DNA from: Pseudomonadota bacterium
GTDB taxonomy: Bacteria; Desulfobacterota; Binatia; Binatales; Binataceae
NCBI GenBank assembly: GCA_021324885.1
Contig: JAJPIF010000006.1
Span: 124,001-188,000 of the forward strand
Length of the DNA: 64,000 nt
Reading direction: 5' to 3'
Position numbers and translations under genes: made by a program. The notes under the pieces are model-generated. The model did no database searches. It was not told the DNA's origin and worked only from the letters and a program-made list of their open reading frames with translations. Below are positions 55,719-63,619 of the stretch, one piece after another. The first letter of the stretch is position 1. Each line of letters opens with the position of its first letter.

Positions 55719-56508
55719 GGCGTTGGGTCCGCTCCTGTCCCCGGTTGAGAAATTCGATGACCTTGGGATCCTTCGATGTCGCCGCGAGCACCTTGGGGTC
55801 GCCCTGCGCAATCATGGTGCGAGTCTCGGCGTCGAGCATGATGCCGTTGTTGGCGATTGCGAAGATGCTGGGCAGTTCGTGGGTGACGATCATGACAGTG
55901 GCCTGAAGGCTATGGCGCAATTCCAGGATCAGACGATCCAGCCGATACGAGCTGATCGGATCCAGACCTGCGGAGGGCTCGTCAAAAAACAGGATTTCCG
56001 GATCCAGCGCCATCGCACGGGCCAGCGCCGCCCGCTTCTGCATCCCGCCGCTGATCTGGCTGGGGTAGTAATCCTCGAATCCGCGCAGTCCGACCAGCGC
56101 CAGTTTCAGGCTGACCTGGCGACGAATCTCCGCGGCCGAATAGCCGCTGAATTCGGTCAGCGGCAGGGCTACGTTCTCGGCCAGCGTCATCGAACTCCAC
56201 AGCGCCCCGCCCTGATAGGAGATGCCGCAGGAACGCCGCAGGAAGGCTCCCCGCTGCTCCTCGGTGGCGGCAGTGAAATTGAAGTCGCCGTAATAGATGT
56301 CGCCTTTGGCGGGCTCCTTAAGCCCGACCATGGTGCGCAGCAGCGTGCTCTTGCCGCATCCACTGCCGCCCATGATCACGAAAATGTCCCCCCGGTGCAC
56401 ATCGAAGCTGACATCGTGCATCAAGACGTAGCTGCCAAATGCTATGGTCAGATTTCTGACTCGGATGTGGGAGTCGCGCTCGCGCGGCGCCGGCGTTTGT
56501 TCAGCCAC
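55711..56508 (-). CDS. mlaF: ABC transporter ATPase MlaF-like
   Basis: This 265-residue protein starts at GTG. Walker A is GGSGCGKST, the signature is ISGGMQKRAALARA, and Walker B is EILFFDEPSAGLDP with a THELPSIF H-loop. Q-loop region YQGGALWSSMTLAENVALPL. MCE-type ATPases energise the MlaE permease for lipid transfer. Neighbours on both sides are MlaD- and MlaE-like. Confidence 0.94.
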   Translation of the reverse strand: MAEQTPAPRERDSHIRVRNLTIAFGSYVLMHDVSFDVHRGDIFVIMGGSGCGKSTLLRTMVGLKEPAKGDIYYGDFNFTAATEEQRGAFLRRSCGISYQGGALWSSMTLAENVALPLTEFSGYSAAEIRRQVSLKLALVGLRGFEDYYPSQISGGMQKRAALARAMALDPEILFFDEPSAGLDPISSYRLDRLILELRHSLQATVMIVTHELPSIFAIANNGIMLDAETRTMIAQGDPKVLAATSKDPKVIEFLNRGQERTQRHA

Positions 56509-56511
56509 GAT

Positions 56512-57669
56512 TCAGATTCCAACCAGGTTGAGAATGAAGGCGGAGATACCGCAGGCCACCACGATCATCACGATCGAGGTAACCACCGCCGAGGTAGTGG
56601 CGTAGCCGACTGCCGAGGAACTGTTGCCGCATTCAAACCCGCGCAGGCATCCGGCGAAGCCCACCAGCACGCCGTAAATCGCGGCCTTGACCACGCCGAT
56701 GGTGAAGTCCGACATGGTGAACGCGCTCATGGTTTCGTGGAAATAGGCGCGCGGCGCGACGTGCAGCATGACGCTGCCGATAAAAGCACCGCCGGCAATT
56801 CCCAGCAAATCAGAATAGATGCACAGAATCGGCATCATCAGGCACAGCGCGAGGACCCGCGGCAAACAGAGAAACTCCACCGGCGAGATTCCCATCGTGC
56901 TCAGCGCGTCGATTTCCTGCGCCACCTTCATCGAACCCAGTTGCGCCGCGAACGACGCCCCGGTGCGTCCGGCCATGATAATCGCCGTCATCATTGCGCC
57001 CATCTCGCGCAGCATCCCGATCGCAACCAGGTCGGCGACGTAGATCGAGGCGCCGAAGCGCTCCAGTTCAACCGCGCCCATGAACGCGAGGATCACGCCG
57101 ACCAAAAAACTGATCAGGCTGACGATCGGCAGCGCGTCGGCGCCGCACGCCTGCATCTGCTCGAAGACATCCGCGATTCGGGTGCGAGCGCGCCCGCTCA
57201 CAAAGCGGCCAAAGGCGATACTGAGCAGGCCCAGGAAATCGAAAAGCATGGCGGCCGCATCGACCGCGGCAATGGTTTTCTTTCCCAGGCCCGCAAAAAA
57301 GCCGTCGCGCGCGTGGCTCACCCGCGCATCGGTTTTTTCCGGCACCGCATCGGCCAGCGCGATCAGCCTGGCGACCCCGTCAGGAAGCAGATTGCGCTCT
57401 ACCGCTACCTGGAATTCGGTGCAATGGGTCTGGAGGTCAAAAATGTAGCCGACAAACGAGCTATTCCATGCTCCAACCCCACGCGCATCGAGTACGACCT
57501 TGCTGGGACGCGGAGGTCGGCTGATCTCTTCAAGCAGCGATCCAAGTTGAGGCAGCGGAAATTTGCCGGTCCAGTCGCCGCTCAGGCTAATTGCATAGGC
57601 CCCCCCGGTGGTCCGTTGACCTGCAGCGCGAGGCTCTTGCGGCACGGCTTGCGCTTCACCGTTAGCCAT
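56512..57669 (-). CDS. mlaE: MlaE-type permease fused to an N-terminal STAS domain
   Basis: From the ATG at 57669 the protein is 385 residues; the frame also extends to a TTG at 57720. Residues about 25-100 (AISLSGDWTGKFPLPQ, KVVLDARGVGAWNSSFVGYI) form a STAS domain like free-standing MlaB. The MlaE permease follows with about five helices (GVILAFMGAVELERFG, REMGAMMTAIIMAGRTGASFAAQLGSM). The fusion places the regulatory MlaB-like part in the same chain. It is the first gene of the operon and three bases before mlaF. Confidence 0.92.
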   Translation of the reverse strand: MANGEAQAVPQEPRAAGQRTTGGAYAISLSGDWTGKFPLPQLGSLLEEISRPPRPSKVVLDARGVGAWNSSFVGYIFDLQTHCTEFQVAVERNLLPDGVARLIALADAVPEKTDARVSHARDGFFAGLGKKTIAAVDAAAMLFDFLGLLSIAFGRFVSGRARTRIADVFEQMQACGADALPIVSLISFLVGVILAFMGAVELERFGASIYVADLVAIGMLREMGAMMTAIIMAGRTGASFAAQLGSMKVAQEIDALSTMGISPVEFLCLPRVLALCLMMPILCIYSDLLGIAGGAFIGSVMLHVAPRAYFHETMSAFTMSDFTIGVVKAAIYGVLVGFAGCLRGFECGNSSSAVGYATTSAVVTSIVMIVVACGISAFILNLVGI

Positions 57670-57972
57670 CAAACAAACACTCAAATCCTCCGGCCGCTGA
57701 TAGCATCGCCAAAGTCGCAAAAAACTCGCGGCCTGCTAAGCCCATTGAGCAGAAAACTTCCACCGTTATGTTGCTTTGGTCCCAGTCTCGCGCAAATCCC
57801 ACGCTTTCAGCCACGCCAGACTAACACTTGCCACAAATGATGCCAAGGAGAGTAAGCGCAAGTAATGGCGGGATGGGGTGGGCGGTTAATTGGCCAACTG
57901 TCGTGAAAATCGAGAACCTCGCCGAAGGCGGCGAGACGAAGCCCAACTCGGGCCGACATACCGCCAGCCATG
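57670..57972. other. Intergenic region upstream of the mla operon
   Basis: These 303 bases separate merR's stop from mlaE and should contain the mla promoter on the minus strand. A GGAGGATTT lies 17 bases before the mlaE ATG, a little far for the usual spacing. No clear -35/-10 pair or RNA structure was found. Confidence 0.35.
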
Positions 57973-58446
57973 CTAGTGTTTCAAAATCTGATAGATCGAT
58001 TCGAGATCCCGGCGGATCTCCATCAGGGCCTGGCGGTCGGCGGCCACAACCTGATGGTTTGCATTATCAATTGCCGATGCCCTGTCCGCCTTCATGGACG
58101 TAGCCGACGCTGGTTTCGGTCCGCTGTTGCCGGTAGTCAGTTCCCTTATCCGTTTGCGGGCGCCCTCGATCGTGAAACCCTCTTCGTACAACAGATGCTT
58201 AATCAGGCGCAGCGTCTCGAGGTCCTGGGGTTTGTAGAGCCGATGCTTACTGGCGGTATGGTAAGGACGAAGATCGGGGAACTGGGTTTCCCAAAAGCGC
58301 AGTACGTAAGCCTCCACTCCCAACAGCCGCGCGGCTTCACCGATTTTCAGCGTTTTCGCCGACGCCGTTGCGGAGTTGCCGGCATCGGCCGATTTGTTCC
58401 CTTTCTTTCGGCGTGATTGTAACCGCCATGCCGATTTGCGTACCAT
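57973..58446 (-). CDS. MerR family regulator of the pheT-linked type
   Basis: This 157-residue protein has a basic N-terminus (MVRKSAWRLQSRRKKG), then the MerR winged helix (LKIGEAARLLGVEAYVLRFWETQFPDLRPYHTASKHRLY, LETLRLIKHLLYEEGFTIEGARKRIRE). A short C-terminal tail has no Cys cluster, so metal sensing is unlikely. This MerR subtype commonly follows pheT-ihfA in Deltaproteobacteria-like genomes. Here ihfA is absent between them. The target is unknown. Confidence 0.92.
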   Translation of the reverse strand: MVRKSAWRLQSRRKKGNKSADAGNSATASAKTLKIGEAARLLGVEAYVLRFWETQFPDLRPYHTASKHRLYKPQDLETLRLIKHLLYEEGFTIEGARKRIRELTTGNSGPKPASATSMKADRASAIDNANHQVVAADRQALMEIRRDLESIYQILKH

Positions 58447-58531
58447 TCACACAACCCCGTCATGAGGGTACACGCTCGCGACGGCCAGTTACAAGGTTTG
58501 TCTTCGCTGTCTGTTCACCACCGCTTCCCGC

Positions 58532-60964
58532 CTACTGGCGCATCTGCGCGTTAAGCTTCGGCAGCACCTCTCGAACCAGTTCCTCGTGGGCTCGATTTAC
58601 CTCCTCGTCGGTCAGGGTTCGTTCCGGGCTGCGATAGCGCAAGGAGAGCGCCACGCTCTTTTTACCCGCAGGAACGCCTTCGCCGGTGTAGACGTCGAAG
58701 ATCTCGATACTCTCAAGCCACGTCTGGTTCACCTGCTCAACCACGCCGATAATGCGGGCGGCCGGAATATCCTGATCGAGCACAATCGCAAGATCGCGTC
58801 GTATGGCCGGGAATCGCGGCGGCGGCTGGATCGATTTGACCGGACGTTGAAAGGCTGCCAAGGCAGCGAAATCCAACTCGAACAGAGCGCAGCTGCGGGC
58901 CAATTCCAGCCGCGATGCCTCCATCGGATGCAGTTCGCCCACGACCCCGATTGGCTTGCCAGCCAAACTGATTTCCGCGGCCACCCCCGGATGCAGATAG
59001 GGTGCGCGGTCCGGATCGATTGCCGCAAACGAGACCTCGTCGGAGATTCCGAGGGTGCGGAAATAGGTCTCCAGGATTCCTTTGGCGGTAAAGAAGCCGG
59101 CTTCCAGCGGTGCCTTTCCGATTGCGGTCCGAACGAAATCCCCGTAGCTGATTGCGCTCAGCCGCTGGTTCTCGGTGGGCACGCCGGCGCGATTCTCAAA
59201 CGTCGTGGCAATCTCAAAGGCGTGCAGCGCAAGCGCCTGCCGATTGAGGTTAAAACGCAGCGCGGCGATCAGTCCGGGCAGCAAACTGGCGCGCAGTTCG
59301 CTCAGCTCGGCCGAGAGCGGATTGCTGACCGCCACGGGCGAGCCGCCGCCGATCGATGGAAAGCGTCGGTTGTCGTCAGGCGCAATGAATGCGATAGTGC
59401 GCAGTTCCGTCAGCCCGCATCCCAGCATCGTTGCCCTGCTTGCGGCTGTGAACGCGCGCAGAGGCTCTCGCCGTGTGATCCGCGCGGGATGCTCCGGGAG
59501 CCGTTCCGTGACTTCCTCAAAACCACGCAGCCGCCCAATCTCCTCGGCCAAATCCGCAGTCTCATTGAGGTCGGGCCGGAAAGACGGCACCACGACACCG
59601 ATTCGATTCCCGCCGATGTTGTGGACCTGAGCGCCGATCGAAATCAGCCGCCGCCGCATCTCCTGGCGCGGCAGCGCGACGCCCAACAAATCGGTGACCC
59701 GCCGCGGATCAAGAACAACCTCGCGTTGGGGTGCCGCTTCAGGCTCGACGTCGCGCACCGGCGCCAGTTCGCTTCCACCCGCTGTTTGGCGGATCAGCTC
59801 CGCCACGCGTCGGGCCGCTTTGACCTGGAGCTGGCGATCGATTCCGCGTTCAAAACGGTAACTGGCCTCGCTGTGCAAACCCAGCCGCCGCGCTGTGCGC
59901 GCTATGGCCATCGGCTCGAAATAGGCGCTCTCCAGCAGGATCCGGCTGGTGTTGTCGCTGACTTCGGAATCCAGACCGCCCATCACTCCGGCAATCGCCA
60001 GCGGCCGCGACGCATCGGCAATCATCAGGTCGTCAGGATGAAGGACTCGGCGCTGGTTGTCGAGCGTGACAAACTGACGATCATTCTCCGCCCGGCGCAC
60101 GACGATCCTGCCGCCTTCGATTCGATCCAGGTCGAACGCGTGCAACGGCTGCCCCAGCTCCAGCATCACGTAGTTGGTGGCATCAACCACATTATTGAGG
60201 GCGCGCATCCCGCACAGCTCAAGCCGCCGCCGCATCCACATCGGCGAGGCGCCGATTCGGATTCCGCCCATCGGCAGTGCCGCGTAGCGCCGGCACAGGT
60301 CGGGCGCATGGATTTCAATATCGGGGCATTCGCCGTTGGCGATTTTGGGGATTGTGATTTTTGGCAGCTTGAGTTTGAGGTCGAACAAGGCCGCCACTTC
60401 ACGGGCAAGCCCCAGAATCGAAAGGCAATCACCGCGATTGGGAGTGATGGCGATATCGAACACGGTTTCTTCCAGTTCGAGGTACTGCGCCAAATCGCTG
60501 CCCAGCGGGGCATTCGGATCAAGTTCGAGGATTCCGCTGTGATCCTCCGAAAGGCCCAGTTCGCGGCCCGAACAGAGCATCCCCTCGGAGCGCACGCCGC
60601 GAATCTCGGCGGCTTGAAGCGGCGCCACTTCGTTCAACGATTCGGCGGCATCCTTGCGTTCCCCGCCCAGCCGCGCCCCGACTCGCGCCAACGGCGCGAT
60701 CATGCCGGGCTTGACGTTGGGCGCCCCGCATACCACCCTGAAATGACCGTACTGGCCCGCATCCACTTCGCACAGGCTGAGTCGGTCCGCATTGGGATGG
60801 CGCTCGACGGTCAGAACACGGCCGATGGTGACGCCGTTGAATGACGGATGGCGCCGCTCGATATTTTCGACCTCCAAACCCGCCACGCTGAGCCGATGGC
60901 TGATTTCGGCCGGCTCAGCCGTTATCGGAACGAATTCTTTCAACCAGCTAAGAGGCAGCTTCAT
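58532..60964 (-). CDS. pheT: Phenylalanyl-tRNA synthetase beta subunit
   Basis: This 810-residue protein begins MKLPLSWLKEFVPI. A tRNA-binding OB domain is at about 40-150 (VLTVERHPNADRLSLCEVDAG, VCGAPNV). B3/4, B5 (VDATNYVMLELGQPLHAFD) and a class II-like core (IAVVVPSFRPDLNETADLAEEIGRL type) follow, and a C-terminal FDX-ACB domain (FPAIRRDLAIVLDQDIPA) closes it. It attaches Phe to tRNA-Phe as part of an alpha2beta2 enzyme. It starts 12 bases after pheS stops. Confidence 0.97.
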   Translation of the reverse strand: MKLPLSWLKEFVPITAEPAEISHRLSVAGLEVENIERRHPSFNGVTIGRVLTVERHPNADRLSLCEVDAGQYGHFRVVCGAPNVKPGMIAPLARVGARLGGERKDAAESLNEVAPLQAAEIRGVRSEGMLCSGRELGLSEDHSGILELDPNAPLGSDLAQYLELEETVFDIAITPNRGDCLSILGLAREVAALFDLKLKLPKITIPKIANGECPDIEIHAPDLCRRYAALPMGGIRIGASPMWMRRRLELCGMRALNNVVDATNYVMLELGQPLHAFDLDRIEGGRIVVRRAENDRQFVTLDNQRRVLHPDDLMIADASRPLAIAGVMGGLDSEVSDNTSRILLESAYFEPMAIARTARRLGLHSEASYRFERGIDRQLQVKAARRVAELIRQTAGGSELAPVRDVEPEAAPQREVVLDPRRVTDLLGVALPRQEMRRRLISIGAQVHNIGGNRIGVVVPSFRPDLNETADLAEEIGRLRGFEEVTERLPEHPARITRREPLRAFTAASRATMLGCGLTELRTIAFIAPDDNRRFPSIGGGSPVAVSNPLSAELSELRASLLPGLIAALRFNLNRQALALHAFEIATTFENRAGVPTENQRLSAISYGDFVRTAIGKAPLEAGFFTAKGILETYFRTLGISDEVSFAAIDPDRAPYLHPGVAAEISLAGKPIGVVGELHPMEASRLELARSCALFELDFAALAAFQRPVKSIQPPPRFPAIRRDLAIVLDQDIPAARIIGVVEQVNQTWLESIEIFDVYTGEGVPAGKKSVALSLRYRSPERTLTDEEVNRAHEELVREVLPKLNAQMRQ

Positions 60965-60976
60965 ATATCGTGCACG

Positions 60977-62002
60977 CTAGAACTGTTCGAGAAAACGTAA
61001 ATCATTTTCAAAGAACAGCCTCATGTCATCGACGCCGAGCTTGAGCAGGGCGGTGCGTTCGATTCCCACGCCGAAAGCAAAGCCCTGGTATTCGGCGGGG
61101 TCGTATCCGACCGCGCGCAGCACGTTGGGATGGATCATCCCCGAGCCGAGGATCTCGACCCATCCGGTTTGCTTGCACACGCGGCATCCTGCGCCACCGC
61201 ACAGCAAACAACTTATGTCGACTTCGGCGCTGGGTTCGGTGAAGGGAAAAAAACTGGCGCGGAACCTGACCCGGGTTGACGCGCCGAACAGCCCGCGCAG
61301 AAATTCCGAGAGCACGCCCTTAAGATGCGCCATCGTGACGACGCCGGCCCGATCCACCATGAAGCCCTCGATTTGCGAGAACATGGGCGAAGCGCGCACG
61401 CTCAGTTCGTCGCGGCGATAGCAGTTGCCCGGACAAATCACGGCCAGCGGCGGCTGCCGATGTTGCATCACATGAATTTGGCCGTTGGAAGTATGCGTGC
61501 GCAGCAGCAGGCCGCCGGGCAGGAAAAAGGTGTCCTGCATCTCGCGCGCAGGATGGTCGGGGGGAAAGTTCAGTGCGGAGAAATTATGGAAGTCATCGTC
61601 CACGTCCTGGGTGGCGGCGGTCTCGAAACCCATCGTTTCGAACAGCCCGATCATTTCCTCGGCGACCTGAGTCAGCGGATGGAGCCGACCGCGATTGATC
61701 CGCGTCCCGGGTAGCGTGACGTCGACTTTCTGCTCTGCCAAAGCACGCTGCATCCGCGCGCGTTCCTGCGATTCCTGCAGCGCCTGGATCCGGCTTTCCA
61801 ACTCGCGCTTGATCTCATTGACCAGTTGGCCGATGGCGGGCCGTTCCTGCGCGGGCACGTCGCGCATCCTGCGCATAATCGCGGTCAATTCGCCCGACCG
61901 TCCCAGCACCCCCACGCGCACCTGCTCGATTTGCTCCGCAGTGGCATCGTCAGGGAGTTGCGCCAGGGCACGGCCGCGGATGGCCTCAAGCTGTTCTTTC
62001 AT
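60977..62002 (-). CDS. pheS: Phenylalanyl-tRNA synthetase alpha subunit
   Basis: This 341-residue protein has class II motifs: FLPGGLLLRTHTSNGQIHVM, CPGNCYRRDELSVRASPMFSQIEGF and a motif 3-like FGVGIERTALLKLGVDD. A four-Cys insertion (CLLCGGAGCRVCKQTGW, about 275-291) occurs before ILGSGMIHPNVL, as in many non-enteric PheS proteins, and probably binds zinc. It forms the catalytic core with PheT. It starts 249 bases after rplT, behind a terminator-like hairpin. Confidence 0.97.
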   Translation of the reverse strand: MKEQLEAIRGRALAQLPDDATAEQIEQVRVGVLGRSGELTAIMRRMRDVPAQERPAIGQLVNEIKRELESRIQALQESQERARMQRALAEQKVDVTLPGTRINRGRLHPLTQVAEEMIGLFETMGFETAATQDVDDDFHNFSALNFPPDHPAREMQDTFFLPGGLLLRTHTSNGQIHVMQHRQPPLAVICPGNCYRRDELSVRASPMFSQIEGFMVDRAGVVTMAHLKGVLSEFLRGLFGASTRVRFRASFFPFTEPSAEVDISCLLCGGAGCRVCKQTGWVEILGSGMIHPNVLRAVGYDPAEYQGFAFGVGIERTALLKLGVDDMRLFFENDLRFLEQF

Positions 62003-62031
62003 GATGCGCCTTCTTTCATTCGGCGAGCACA

Positions 62032-62172
62032 GAGGAGCGAGGGAAGAAAAGTGAGCGGAAAAGCGGAAAAGAGCGCAGAAAAAATCTGACCTCGAGTGTT
62101 AAGCTCGGTCCTCATTCGATTGTGAATCTCTCATTTATCTTTCTCATTTTCCTCTACCCGGCCTCTCACTTC
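62032..62172. repeat. Purine/pyrimidine inverted element, copy 3
   Basis: A purine-rich arm (GGAAGAAAAGTGAGCGGAAA and next AGCGGAAAAGAGCGC) and a pyrimidine-rich arm (TCTCTCATTTATCTTTCTCA and next TTTTCCTCTACC) occupy the pheS leader. Their outer ends (AGAGGAGCGAGG; CTCACTTCTCGCC) can pair. It has the same design as the copies at 26084 and 28533. Read on the minus strand, part of it is a Phe-rich frame without a start codon. Confidence 0.45.
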
Positions 62173-62190
62173 TCGCCGAGTCGATAAACA

Positions 62191-62222
62191 AAGACCATGT
62201 GGCTGTACAACCACATGGTCTT
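62191..62222 (-). terminator. Terminator or attenuator between rplT and pheS
   Basis: A perfect 12-bp stem (AAGACCATGTGG/CCACATGGTCTT) with an 8-base loop, 30 bases past the rplT stop. On the minus strand it is followed by TGTTTATC. It can end the infC-rpmI-rplT transcript or attenuate pheST. Confidence 0.7.
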
Positions 62223-62251
62223 CCTGATGCGCGCGGCTGATTTCTAAAAAA

Positions 62252-62617
62252 TTAAGCGGCTTCCATACCCAGGGCGCTTTTGGCCGTGCGCACCAGCTCG
62301 CTAAACAAGCCGTCGCGATCGGTGGCAAGAAGCGCGAGTTGTTTGCGGTCAATGGCCACGCCGGCCTTCTTGAGCCCGTCGATCAGGCGGTTGTAACTAA
62401 GCCCGTATTCCCGCGCCAGAGCATTGATGCGCGTGATCCAAAGCGCGCGGAACTGGCGTTTCTTCTGCTTGCGGTCCCGATAGGCGTAGGTCAGTCCCTT
62501 TTCGAGGGTGTTGCGAGCCTGGCGGTAAAGCTTGCGACCGCCCACGTAACCCGAAGCAAGTTTCAACTGGCGTTTATGGCGTCGGCGGCTTTTGAATCCG
62601 CCCTTTGCACGAGGCAT
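62252..62617 (-). CDS. rplT: Ribosomal protein L20
   Basis: This 121-residue protein begins MPRAKGGFKSRRRHKRQLKL and contains the L20 signature RDRKQKKRQFRALWITRINA, then LSYNRLIDGLKKAGVAIDRK. L20 binds 23S rRNA early in 50S assembly. In other bacteria it also represses the infC-rpmI-rplT mRNA. It is 35 bases after rpmI. Confidence 0.98.
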   Translation of the reverse strand: MPRAKGGFKSRRRHKRQLKLASGYVGGRKLYRQARNTLEKGLTYAYRDRKQKKRQFRALWITRINALAREYGLSYNRLIDGLKKAGVAIDRKQLALLATDRDGLFSELVRTAKSALGMEAA

Positions 62618-62652
62618 TGAAGTTGGGTCCTTCCCTTACGTTTTCCCGCAAC

Positions 62653-62850
62653 TTACTTGTATGGCACCAAGGCATGCGCCCGCTCGGCGTCGGTCTTGCC
62701 TAGCATTCCGGGACGGCGCAGATGGCGCTTGCGGCTGCGGCTTTTGGAGCTGTTCAGATGGCGCAGGTAGGCCTTTTTGTGCTTGACCTTGCCATTTTTG
62801 GTGAAGCTGAAGCGCTTGGCCGCGCTGCGATTGGTCTTCAGTTTAGGCAT
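62653..62850 (-). CDS. rpmI: Ribosomal protein L35
   Basis: This 65-residue protein begins MPKLKTNRSAAKRFSFTKNG and continues KVKHKKAYLRHLNSSKSRSR, an unmistakable L35. It lies between infC and rplT with 31 and 35 base gaps. Confidence 0.98.
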   Translation of the reverse strand: MPKLKTNRSAAKRFSFTKNGKVKHKKAYLRHLNSSKSRSRKRHLRRPGMLGKTDAERAHALVPYK

Positions 62851-62881
62851 CGGTGTTTCCGTTTCAATTTTCGACCCAAAA

Positions 62882-63415
62882 CTAGCGCGGAGTCAGCAGC
62901 ACCGACATATTGCGCCCTTCCATCCGCGCCGTTCCCTCGGGCTGGGCGATATCCTGAACCAAGCCCACGATCTGTTCCAGCATCTTCTGGCCCATTTCGG
63001 GATGGGTGATCTCCCGGCCGCGAAAGAAGATCGACACTTTAACACGCTGCCCGTCCTCGACAAAGCGCCGGATATGCCTGACCTTGAACTCAAGGTCGTG
63101 CTTGTCGGTGCGAGCGCCCATCTTGACTTCCTTGATGCTCGAACCACCCGAACTCTTTTTGGTGTGGGATTTCTTCTTTTGCGTGTAACGATATTTGTCG
63201 AAATCCATCACCCGGCAAACCGGCGGTTGGGCGGTAGACGCGACTTCAACCAGATCCAGTCCGCGGCTTTGCGCCAAACCCAGAGCTTCACGCGCGCTCA
63301 TGATTCCGGCTTGATGGCCGTCGGCGTCGATCACCCGGACTTCGGGCGCTCGAATCATTTCATTAACCCGGACCGATGGCTCGCGCACCGGGGGAAGACG
63401 ATAATTCCTAGGGAT
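62882..63415 (-). CDS. infC: Translation initiation factor IF-3, AUC start
   Basis: I place the start at ATC (63413-63415), giving 177 residues and the N-terminus IPRNYRLPPVREPSVRVNE in frame. A perfect AAGGAGGT lies 5 bases upstream; the next in-frame GTG (63388) has no such site and would cut off part of the N-terminal domain. Motifs are RVNEMIRAPEVRVID, SRGLDLVEVA, CRVMDFDKYRY and the C-terminal VKVSIFFRGREITHPEMG. Rare AUU/AUC starts on infC are known and let IF-3 limit its own synthesis. Confidence 0.95.
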   Translation of the reverse strand: MPRNYRLPPVREPSVRVNEMIRAPEVRVIDADGHQAGIMSAREALGLAQSRGLDLVEVASTAQPPVCRVMDFDKYRYTQKKKSHTKKSSGGSSIKEVKMGARTDKHDLEFKVRHIRRFVEDGQRVKVSIFFRGREITHPEMGQKMLEQIVGLVQDIAQPEGTARMEGRNMSVLLTPR

Positions 63416-63446
63416 AAAACACCTCCTTGGTCGCGCGCGCAGCGCG

Positions 63447-63605
63447 CTACCCCATTAAAGACTTTGCAAATAAAGGTTCTACAAAAACAAGGACGTCGCC
63501 GCCACGCAGCACTGTACTGCGGCTCAGTATAAAATCCCCAACTTTGATCGCAATATCAGCCCGCAATCCAGACTTGCGGACACCCTCCTTCGACTCGCTA
63601 TCCAT
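63447..63605 (-). CDS. Possible 52-residue protein between thrS and infC
   Basis: I read an open frame from ATG (63603-63605) to TAG (63447-63449): it begins MDSESKEGVRKSGLRADIAI and ends FAKSLMG. The segment VGDFILSRSTVLRGGDVLV has the strand-turn rhythm of a tiny beta domain. It starts 14 bases after the thrS stop, without a strong ribosome site, and fills most of the infC leader. It may be a real small protein, a leader peptide, or chance. Confidence 0.3.
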   Translation of the reverse strand: MDSESKEGVRKSGLRADIAIKVGDFILSRSTVLRGGDVLVFVEPLFAKSLMG

Positions 63606-63619
63606 CGCAGCGGAGCGTT

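Noticed and set aside
55663..57840. A 725-codon plus-strand frame across the mla operon
   Set aside because: It lies antisense to mlaD, mlaF and mlaE, all with strong motifs; its product is His/Gln/Arg-rich without domains.
58586..60844. A 752-codon plus-strand frame antisense to pheT
   Set aside because: pheT is unmistakable; the opposite frame is a compositional artefact.
62033..62110. Phe-rich reading frame before pheS, as in a pheM-like leader peptide
   Set aside because: The frame with several Phe codons has no start codon after its upstream stop, so a translated attenuator peptide is not supported.
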